Assembly: GCA_014607495.2 (NCBI GenBank)
Contig: CP053159.1
Coordinates: forward strand, 7,261,501 to 7,325,500
From: Carposina sasakii
Taxonomy: Eukaryota > Arthropoda > Insecta > Lepidoptera > Carposinidae
Direction: 5' to 3'
Length of the DNA: 64,000 nt
Under the pieces are notes generated by a model. That model was not told the DNA's origin. It saw nothing but the letters and a program-made list of their open reading frames with translations, and searched no databases. This document shows, in pieces, positions 42,801-54,800 of the stretch (the stretch's first letter is position 1; every line of letters begins with the position of its first letter). A program made the translations under genes and the position numbers.

Positions 42801-45800
42801 TTGATGCTAGATAATGCTGATTAACCTTAATATAAAATTGATTCGCAAATTAAAAACACGCAGTCCTGTTTACTAAAATGCGGATAGTGTTTTTAATTTT
42901 CGTTCTATTCGTAGTTAGATGTTGGAGTCACGATGTAGACTTTTCCGGTTACCATTCAAAAGTCGGTGTCAAGGAAGCGCGAAGGATAGCAGAGTTGGAA
43001 GCTTTGAAACCTATTGTCGGAGGAGCTGTTGCACCAGTCAACGCACACCCGTACCTCGCGGGATTGATCATTGACTTACTGGGACTCAGCGCCACCTCTG
43101 CATGTGGAGGATCACTTATATCAGCAAATAGAGTCTTGACAGCAGCCCATTGCTGGCACGATGGCAGACTCCAAGCCTGGCGTTTCACCGTAGTTCTAGG
43201 GTCACCCTTCCTCTACCACGGCGGAGTGCGGCTTATAGCATCAGCCATAGTAGTACACCCTCACTACAATGTGTACACATTAGCAAATGACGTTGCAATG
43301 CTGCATCTGCCCGCTCAAGTACCTTACAGCAGCGCAATTCGGCCAATCACATTGCCTTTGCCGCCTTTCCTGAACGTCGAGTATACCGGCCATTGGGGAA
43401 TAGCTTCGGGCTACGGGAAATACTCTGACCTAACTAATCCTACCGTGAATACTATCGTCCGTCATGTGCTTCTGCAAGTCATAACGATGGAACAGTGTCG
43501 AGATATTTACGGCCATTATGTCCTGGATTCCAACGTGTGTACTAGCGGCGTTGGTGGAATCGGAATTTGCCAGGGTGACTCCGGTGGACCTCTGACCATG
43601 ATTATGAATGGACAGGAAGTCCTCATCGGTGTCAGTTCGTTTGTGGCCCTGGATGGTTGCGAGCTGGGATACCCGTCAGCATTCGCGCGAGTCACTCACT
43701 TCCTGGGTTGGATTCTGACTAATTTGTAAACAAATTGTTTATTATTAAATAAAATTTGTGCACATCGGAAAGTCAATTCGGTGGTGATTTGCTTCGTATT
43801 TTAATAATCGGAATATAGCTGTTCGACAGAAAATATTTTCGGAGAAAAGTTCGTCGATGCATAATTAATTCGCTCCAAGTAGATTCGAATGTTCGGGTTA
43901 AAATATTTCGATAATTATTTCTTTTATTACTGACTTTGTAAAATTGATACCAAGATACTTTTACATTTTGATCACAGATACCGAAGTTTTTACAAAAATA
44001 ACAGTAACGTTAGGTACCGCAGCGGTTATAATAATACCCTTTCCAAACACTGTAAAAGTTGTATTAACATGATAAATCGGTTGGTTTGCGACCAGCCGCC
44101 GGGAATAAATTAGCGTTCTGGAACATTTTACTAAATTCTCACAATGGAGGATGGCTACAATTTGTAGTCATCTCCGAGATCTTAGCCATTCTAATATTAT
44201 TAAAATTCGTTATAATATTGTTGTGTTATCTTTTATTCATTTCATCGACTACGTTCAAGCTTTAGAGCCACTTGCAGCATACGACATTTCTTTTCTTCTA
44301 TTTATACAGGGTGTTTTTTTGTCGCCACCTTTAACGAAGGGTACGTATTCTATACATGACATAAAGTAAGTTTATGCCAAAAAAAATGCAGGGAATTTTT
44401 TTTTTTTTTATTTTTAATTCCTTGATCGTGCGAAATTTATAGTGTCTAGTGTTTATGTTAGTTTTTTTATAGATAGATATTAATTATTTTTCGTGAAAAA
44501 ATCCTGCTACACGCGTCTATGTGCATTTATGCAGAAAAACGCAGTCTATTTACTCAACTTTGGACCCTAATATTTTGGAAACCAGACACTTCCCAGGTAT
44601 GCTTCCATGGAGAAAAATGATCGTGATGATGAGGAGATTCCGTAGTTTTCGGGAACGTTGACGACCAAAAATCACCCTATTAGGGACCCCGAGGAAACAC
44701 TAGGAACGGATTTTCTGAAATTCCCACGTGAAGGGACAAACAGGAATTCATTTTTTTTACGACAACCGCGATACATATGTATTTGATATCGGACCTGTAC
44801 GTTCATTAGGGACTGCAAGGGAGCACTAAGAACAGATTTTCCAAAATTCCAACGGGAAGGAGACCAACGGGAGTTCCAAATTTTTACGAAAACCACTGTA
44901 CCTACATATGAAGTCTTAGCTATGTACCTACTGATATATACCGAAGCGAAGCGAGGGCGGGCCACTAATATGCAATAAAATAGGAGGTAAGTATAGAGAA
45001 CTTATTCATACAATCTTGAAAAATAAATACCCACCTACGTGATTTCGAATCACAAACAGCAGGCTAGACAGATTCTCTATTATGTATGACGCACTTTCAC
45101 ATAGATAGTAGGACATGTAACGAACCCTTACCTATTTATGTCTGAACAAGACTCGGTATTAATATGGTATCCAGGCGGCATTTTAAATTCCGTCTAAAAA
45201 TAATATTCATTAAAAGCAACCAGATATTACAAAAATTTTCTCATTTTTTTTAATAAATCGCGGACAAAACAATTCATTTTAATAATTTCATGCGAATCAT
45301 TATTTACGACCTACTCGTATCCGGGGTGCTACCGCGGTGCGACTCGGTAACTGGGGAGGAACACAGATCTCGTTCACAAGATACCGCATGTAAAAATAAA
45401 CGTACCTACGCACTATCATACTTCCTATTGCAAGTAAAAACATCTATTGATTAATTTATTAGGTTAATTGTAGGTACCTATACAATACTCAAGACCACTA
45501 CAATACGCGGAGATAAAAAAAACATATCAATGGCCAATTTAAATACTAGAGACAGTGATTTTTAAATCTATTATCTTTTTACGCATTGTTACTTGTGATA
45601 CGTCGGTAACTATGCACATTTCGTTTTATAAATACATAATGTCAGTGAAAAAAACCTTCCTTTATAGTAGTTTGGAAAAATGGCAAACATCGGAAGCTAT
45701 TTTAAAAGGACGGCAATCCCGTAGACTGGTTCAGGAAACTCGCTAATGGCTCACAAAGAACTACTAAATAATTAATAGCTATTTCAGGCACTAGGCTGTT

Positions 45801-48800
45801 CTTCGGAATTTTCTAGAAAAGCATACAATGGGCTGAGAATACATTAGAGACAATAATGAAATGAGAAACGCAAATTAAATTCGACTACCCCTTTTCTGTG
45901 GAAAAAGGTTTAATATAGTTTATTGTGAATGAACAGTTAAACTAAATATAGAAATATATAGGTAGATACCTATTATATGTAAATACTTAAAGCTCACCTG
46001 TATTTATATAAAAACATTTTCTGGCTTTCAAACTTCCCTGGTTCCATCCAAGTTCCCTGTTCAACAGATAAGTATAAAAAAAACTATTTAGGTACTCGGG
46101 AGACGAGTAGCATCTTTTTTTCCCGACTGCGCCAGAAGGAGGGTTATGTTTTTCGAATGTACCTATGTATGTATTTATATTTTTTTGCACGCAATAGAGC
46201 CTAAACGGCTTGTCGCATTTGAACTATACTAAACGTAGGTATCATTAGATTACTCGTAGTCTTGTAATAAAGGTTATTTTGTAAATAGTTTTTAAACTCG
46301 CATGAAAAGATGGCAATGATAGACAAGGGTTAGATACGTCCTCAAATCTATTTACATACAATTTACGTTAATTACGGACAACTTGTTGTGTTGTCGAGGA
46401 GATTTATGAAAATAACTTTACGAGTATATCGTTTCATGTTACGCCATTGGCGAACTTTACTTACACCACTGATATTGTAACCATACTAATGTTGTTTAGT
46501 CTATATTTAAATTATGGCAATCAATAAGCAAACGATCATCAACTTTTATGGAATTACGAATAGAATAAAATAGAAGTAAAGTGAATTTATGAAGCTTCCG
46601 CTCTTTGCCCTAACTTTCAACGTTACAAAAAAGCCAAGCAAATGGAAAATCGCTCTAACAAATACTAGCAGCGGTTGACTTAATAAATTCACGGACTTTT
46701 AATTTAGGACATTTTGTACTCACGTTATTTATTTTACCGGCAGATCCGCAAAAGCACCACCCAAGAATCGATTTCCCGACCCGCTACTTGAGTTTCGGCG
46801 AGACACTGCGCGCTAACTGCACCACTGCTCCCGCTCTGCCAGCCCCTCACATTACCTGGTTTATCAATGGACAAAAGGCAAGTGGCATGGTCATACGTCG
46901 CAAGATTTTATCTAAAGTAGACTTACAAAAGCACTTGCATTCGGACAGGTCACATATTATGTAATCACAATAGCTGCTGCCGAGCCTTCGCCCTCCTATA
47001 TTTTTATCAATTTCTGATTTCAGGCAAACACCTTTAGGGTGGAATTAAATTGCCCTATGTTGCTTGCCTCTTTGAAAGATGTTTATTCGTAAAAATGCAA
47101 TACGTACAGCAACTAATTGTACAGTTCCCATCAACAAATTAACTTAGTATATTTTCGACACTTTTGTAACTTTAACAGTTAAACATATTTATTCGAGTTT
47201 CTTACTACTTGTTACAATTATTACTCTCGAAAACATGCCTACATAATATACACACGCTTGTATTCCCGAAGTGGGGTAGTCAGAACTCATAAAAGAAATC
47301 CCACAGCTACATTTAGCTCAGAGGGGATAGATGTTCAGTGACAAGTTGCCATTTTAGTCCCTATTGCTCTTACAACTATTAAGAATCTATAAAGAAAACT
47401 CTTACAACAAGCAAGGAGATAGAGTTCGAACATGCAGGAAAGAACTTTCATTCTTGAGTTTGAGATATACCAATCGTGTCGCTCATTTTGCAGATGGACG
47501 AGCTAGTAGCCCACTCGCATAAGTTCCGGATACCCATGAGTGAAAGGAGTGGAAGACGAGGTCTTCAAAGAACCTTGGACCAGGATCTCTCCACATCGTC
47601 CCCTCTGCTGGCCCTCACACATGCCTCCCACATCGCTACCAGACCTCCGGGATGCAGTTTGAAAGAAACTCAGGTGTGTATAGTAGATAATTAAAGATTT
47701 ATGGTATTATGCATGTAAGTATGTATGTACCTACTTATAATAGAGTAGATAAATTACATAAGTAGCAAACACTATTATTTCACAATTCCTCTGTGGAATA
47801 TAGGCAGAATTTAACTATGGCATAGGCGTTTCTTTATTGTAAAAATATACATAAAACCGCGTTGCGGGGCCGCAATTTCAGCGTTGTGACGCCATACTTG
47901 GTGACAATGATTCACTAAATCTAAAAAACTCTTAATTTACAGAAAATGTTGGAAACCCGATGGCCTTAATGTATATCAAATAATATAACTTACTCTCTAA
48001 CGAGAGATGTATTCTTGTATTCTTTATTGTACACACACAAAAAAAATTGGTACATGGGCGAACTTAATGCAATATAGCATTTTCTACCAGTTAACCCTAC
48101 CAGTTGATGTCGATATATTAATATCTTTGATTCAATAAACGCTTGTTTGTGGGATTCTAGTGACGAAAATTTATAAAGACAAATTTATAAAACAAGAGGC
48201 ATGGAAAAGCATTAGTGAAATCATTTATGATAATCAGTCATCAAACAATTATCTTTACAAAGGCAGAGAGACGTCTATCCACACTCAAAAATCATGGTTA
48301 CCCTACCGTACAACAGTAAATCGCTCTTTTTCGCGGCGCCGCCGTAACGCCGCTACGCAAACTGCCGATTTCAGCGTTGCAGGCGCGGCGACGCAACGCG
48401 GTTATGTGTTTCAGCCCTAAAATAGCACATTCACAATCCACAGAGAGGTGCGAAGTCATACGTTTATTTTTCCAAATAGATGAATACATGTTCCAAATAG
48501 AATACATGTTCCAAATAGAATACATGTTCCAAATAGAATACATGTTGCAAATTCCTAAACAACTCAGGAATGTTTAAAAAATCTTGAAAAATAAACGTGT
48601 TAGAGATAGCTATTGAGATAGAGTTGGACCTTCTTGTCAATTATATAAGGTCTTTCCGAAATTAGTGATTTGCTTTTGACACGAAACTAGATAGGTAGGT
48701 AATTTCGGAAAGACCTTATACAGGATGTAACAAAAGGGGTATGTTAAGCGAAAAGCCATGTAAATGTATTGTGGGTTGTTTCCTTTTAGCCAACTAAAAG

Positions 48801-51800
48801 GAAACAACCCACAAAATTCAGACTCGAAATCACATGTTTATTTTTCCAGATAGTATGGAGAATTTCTAAACAACTCAAGCATGTTCATACACTCTTGAAA
48901 AATAAACATGTGATTTCGAGTCTCAAATTTTGGAAATAAGTTCTCCATAGTGGGCTTTTTACATAGGTTTTCGCTTAACATACCCTTTCTGTTACATCCT
49001 GTATAGTTCAATGATGCGTTTCACATTAAATGGAACTAATTAATTGAGACGTCAATCAATCTCATAATTCATTAACCCTTGTGGTAAGGTAATACCTAAC
49101 AACGCTAGTTAGATTAACACCGCTTCCGATTAGTACAATCAGTTAATTAGTTTTTTGGACATGAGCGAACGACAAGGTGAATTACCAACGTAACTTATAA
49201 AAGCAAAGCAGTAGCAATGAAAAAGCGAAAATTGTACGAAATTCGTATTAAAAGGTCAAACACCTTTGAGATTAGGTACTGTTAGTTATGTACATAATAC
49301 GCCGCGTGATGCCGGCAGAGTAGTTTCTACCGCCCGCCCGTGGGTGTCGTATGAGGCGATTATGGGTTTCCGGGAGGTGGGCAGCAGCGCCTCCCGTTCT
49401 GACAACATAGTCCGAAAATCACACTGCGGTCACCAACCCGCCTGCCCAGCGTGGTGACTATGGGCAAAACCCCCCTGTGACAGTAGCTTTGTGTCGTGCC
49501 CTGGGGGAGACCTACGTCCAGCAGTGGACTGCAATAGGCTGAAGAAGAAGAAATTATGTAATGTAATTTTACAAGAAAGAAGCCAATTTTGTAGAATATT
49601 CTCTATCGCATTGCTTTTAATAGTTTAGGAATACGGGTACCGAGCTCACACACCTATTAGCAACTTCATTTTATGATTGGAGATTTCGATAACTACATAA
49701 AATATATTGCCAACATTTTGGGCATTTTGGATGAGTCCAGGCCAAAAGTGAAAACATTTGTAAAAAAGTATTATACTCTATGTAAAAAAACAAGTCTGTG
49801 TGGTTGTTGGACACGGATCTAGGAAGCGGTAGCGTGGGATTTGTACAATTCAAGTTATAATTAATAAGTAATAAATTACAATTGAACCGGTAAGTGCCGA
49901 ATCAGTGTTTTATTCAATTATCATACAGTAAACTGTCGTTCCTACATTGTCCTGTGAGATAGGAGTGTTTACAGTCAGAAGTGGTACGGTAACCTGCTGT
50001 TTGGGTATGTATTTTGTAATTTCCATTGTCAACATTGTGTAAGCATGGCAAAATATCTATAATTGGGGTCTACTTGCTGAATAAGGTAAGAATTACGCTG
50101 ATAATGTATACTCCTACTGTATGAGTACGTAGTAACATATTGCCAATGCTAAACTAACATCAACGCGGGCATGGTGCTGGTTGGGGTTCAATGGTTTTAC
50201 AGATAAATGCTGGGTTATTAAAGCTATCATCAGGATTAAAATGCGGAGCTACATTTGTTTATCCTGGGTGTTTTGTGTGCCGGCCGGCATTTTGTTTTAT
50301 TTCATAGGTTATGTTATGCATGTGATTCCAATGTGCAAACGCAGCTTTATAGCTTTATCGTCCATCTCGCTCGGATTTTGCAAATGACAGATCACATGAT
50401 ATTGACAGGTGACATTGACATAACGATCATAGACTATAAAAACGTACCCTACGTCGAAGACTCGTATCCATGAACATTATAAAAAAATAATGTTGCCATA
50501 ATTAAACAAAAATAATTACTACTACTACTAAAGTCATTACAGATTATACACTGATATTAAAATGGATAGATATGTCTTCAGATTTTCTAATTCTAACATT
50601 CTATTAACGACTTATATATATATATTTTTTTGTGTGTGTGTTCTGCTTATGTTTGTTGTATTGTTTGATAACTATGTTTTCTTTTGTTGCACCCCTCCCG
50701 ACCATATACATATTATATTATTTGATACGTGATCATATATGATGTAATTGTACCTAATCTTTGAATATATATATACATAATTTATCGAATAAATCAACAT
50801 ATAATTAATATGTATGGTACTTATATTAAAATAATAATAATATTATTAAATATAAATATATATAGTTATATATTTAAAAAAAAAAGTAATTAATAAACTC
50901 CTAAAATGGGACGTTCGGATTCAAGCGACGGAAATAACACTCCCCCCTTAGATCATGGATGGACTTCGAAGGAGATTAATAAGAGTAAGGGAGTGAGTTC
51001 TCACATATCCCGACGTAAACGTGGAGTAACACCTCAAACACGCGACAGTTCTCGAGATTCAGCGACATCCAGGTCGCCCTCTACCGAAAGATACCATAAA
51101 AGACAGAGGACGACCAGAGTAAAATCAGTAGTGGAACGGCGACGGTCACATTCTAAAATCCGTACATCTCTGCGCCACCGTCACTTCTCGGCGGATACAT
51201 CATCAAGTAGGAGCAGAAGTAGAAGCCGCGGGCGTGTTCAAGGTAGACCCTCGGGCAACAACGGTAACGAAGGACTGAGAGAACATCCGCGGCCAGATTC
51301 CGGGAAATCCGCTGAAGAATACAGTAGCGCCGCATTTTTTAAAAAAATTTATTGATTTAATAGATAATAAATGTAACAACAACTCGTTTATGGGAGCTCA
51401 GAACGTAATACCGTTATTTGACCCAAATTCCAAGACCCAATCTGCAATTGATTGGCTACGCAAAGTAAATGAAACCGCGGCAGGAGAGGCAGATAATATA
51501 CCATGCCTTGCCTAAGTTATCTGGTTTAGCTAGACGATGGTTTGAAGGGCTATCATCCGTTGATTTATCTTGGAATGAGTGGCAAGATAAAATAATTAAC
51601 ACCTTCCCCGACGACCGCAACTATGGGGACAAGTTGCATGAGATGCTTGAACGAAAAAGCCGCCGGGATGAAACTCTTGAAGAATATTTCTATGACAAGA
51701 TGACCTTGATAAATGTGTGTGGCATAAGCGACAAAAATGCAGTTGACTGCGTCGTCCATGGCATATTTGATAATAACGTACGGCTTAATGCGCAGGGTTC

Positions 51801-54800
51801 TAATTTTCAAACACCGACCGAACTTCTGAGGTACTTGAGAAACATCTGCCAAAAAAGTTCCTCAATGGTAAGAAGAACTACATTCCCGTCCAATCAGAAC
51901 AAATACCCAGCCGAGACGGGTAGGAAAACAAATAATACCAAACCCATTAAATGTTTTAATTGTGCCGAAATTGGACATACGGTGCACAATTGTCCAAGAC
52001 CTATAAAAAAGTGCAGGAAATGTGCGAGATTGGGGCACGAAGAGGACCAATGTCGGCGTCCGCCGAGCGTTAGCGGCCACAAAGACCAAGTCGCTACTCA
52101 AAAAGTTCTCAAAATATCAACGGCGAATGATGACGAAAACGGCAAATATTTCAAAACTGCTTTAATAAACGGACACGAGCATAGTGCGTATGTAGATTTT
52201 GGAAGCCAATGTTCTCTCATAAAGGTCAGTGCACTGCATGATAAAGGGCTTGACATTAATACTACGTATCTACCAATTTTAAAGGGTTTTGCGGCTGGTT
52301 CTGTTAACCCGGTGGGCAGGGTTAATATAAATTTAAAAATTGATTCTGTAAATGCTGACATAGAAGCGTATGTTGTTGAGGATAGATATCTGAGTACCGA
52401 TATCCTAATAGGCCAGACATTAACTGAGCTTCCATCTGTGGTCGTACATAAAACAAACGCCAGTTTATTTTTGTATACTGATGACAGTACTTTAGCCAAG
52501 ATTGATATATTCAATCGTAATGATATTACCGTTGATGGAACGCAGCTTTTAGCCGTATATTCAGATGCCTCAGGACCAATTTTTGTACCTGAATGTGTTT
52601 GTTTGAGAGAGAGTGGGGAATACTTAATTATCCAAGGATTGTATCAACTTAAAGAAGGCCATGGTCATATTGTTGTCATGAGCCTATCAAAAAATGGTGT
52701 TCATTTTGAAAAGGGAAACCTCCTCAGTAGGGCTTACAAAATATCACCATCTCAATTCTCGATCAGTGACATCGTAGTGGAAAGTGTAAACAAAATAGAG
52801 TTACAATCAAATGCCATCGTGAAACCGGATATTAAATCAGACATTACTTTAGATATGCTTAATATTGGGAAGAATGTGGAGGCAAAAGATAAGGACCGAC
52901 TTGTGGGACTACTGAATAAGTATCGTGATTGCTTTGCCCTAACACCGGATGAATTAGGTAGTACCTCCATTTCTGAAATGCATATTAAATTGACCGATGA
53001 TTCTCCAGTTTCATACAAGCCATATCGTTTACCTTTTGCGGAGAAAAGGATAGTGCGAGAGAAAATTGATGAGTTGATGGCAAACAAGATAATTCAGGAA
53101 TCCACCTCGCCTTACGCTAGCCCCATAGTTCTTGTGAAAAAGAAAAATAATGAGTACCGGCTTTGTGTTGACTATAGGGCCCTCAACAAAAAGACCGTTA
53201 AGGACAAATACCCCATGCCGGTCATTGATGACCAACTGGACAGGCTGAGTGGCAAAAGGTTTTTCACTAGCCTTGATCTGGCGTCCGGATATCACCAAAT
53301 ACCCGTTGCCAAAGACTCGCAACATTTAACCGCCTTCATAACCCCAGACGGGCATTATGAGTATACGAGAATGCCGTTTGGGCTAGTCAACGCCCCAGCA
53401 GTATTCCAGCAAATGATAAACAAGGCACTGGGCCCCAAGAGATTTGAGCTCGCTGTCCCGTACTTAGATGACTTGTTGTCGGCGGCCGCTACTAGCGAAG
53501 AATCCTTGGAGAAGTTAGAGTCTATATTGATTCTTCTGAGAAATGCCAACCTTACTTTGAATCTAAAGAAATGTTATTTCCTAGAGTCATCTGTCGATTA
53601 TCTAGGATATGAAATCTCGGAAAATGGTCTTCGTCCTGGAACTAGAAAAACACAGGCTGTTGCAGACTTTCCTACGCCGACTAACGTACATCAAGTACGA
53701 CAATTTGTTGGCTTAGCAAGTTTCTTTCGTAGATTCGTTCAGAACTTTGCGAGTATTGCTAAGGCATTGACGAAGTTGACTAAAGCAGATGCCAATTGGG
53801 TCTGGAGCGTAGAACAACAAAAAGCTTTTGAGGAAATAAAAACAAAACTAGTAAGTCGACCTGTTCTCGCCCTCTACAATCCAGACTCAATCACCGAAGT
53901 ACATTGTGATGCCAGCAAAATGGGAATGGGCGCCATATTATTACAAAAATCTGACGAAAAATCTCCCTTACGACCAGTCGCCTACTATAGCAGACAAACC
54001 ACACGTGAAGAAGAATTTTTACACTCGTACGAACTCGAAACGATGGCTGTTGTTGCAGCCCTGAAAAAGTTTCGAGTGTATTTGATCGGCTTAGAATTTA
54101 AGGTTCTTACAGATTGTAGCGCACTACGAAGCACGTTAGCCAAGAGAGATCTTGTACCTAGAATCGCTCGATGGTGGCTGCAACTTCAGGAGTTTAATTT
54201 CACAGTGGAGTATTGACCTGGAGTGAATATGCAGCATGCTGACGCACTGAGTCGGAATCCTGTGGAGGATGGTAATGAAATGAGTCTGGAGATCTTAAAT
54301 ATTAGAACAGAGGATTGGCTACATACTGTTCAAATGACGGACCCAAGGATCAAACATATTAAGGACATTCTGGAGACTAAAGATATACAACTTAAGGAAT
54401 ATTCAAATAACTACGTACTGAAAAACAATCGCCTTTACAGACGTGTGGGAAAAAACTTAAAATGGGTCGTACCTAATGGCGCCAGGTGGCGTATTTGCCA
54501 AATATGCCATGACGAATCGGGTCACTTCGCATTTGATAAAACCATGGATAAGTTAAGCAGTGACTACTGGTTTCCGAAAATGCGACGCTTCGTGAAAAAA
54601 TATGTCAAGGCGTGTCTTAACTGTGCGTATCACAAAAAAACTACCTGGCAAGGAAACGGGCTATTTACACCCAATCCCAAAGACAAGTGAAGTATTCCAC
54701 ACAATCCACATCGACCACCTGGGACCTTTTGTGAGGAGCAAGAAGGGAAATACCTATATTTTAGGTATTATTGATGGGTTCAGCAAATTTATTTTTGTAA

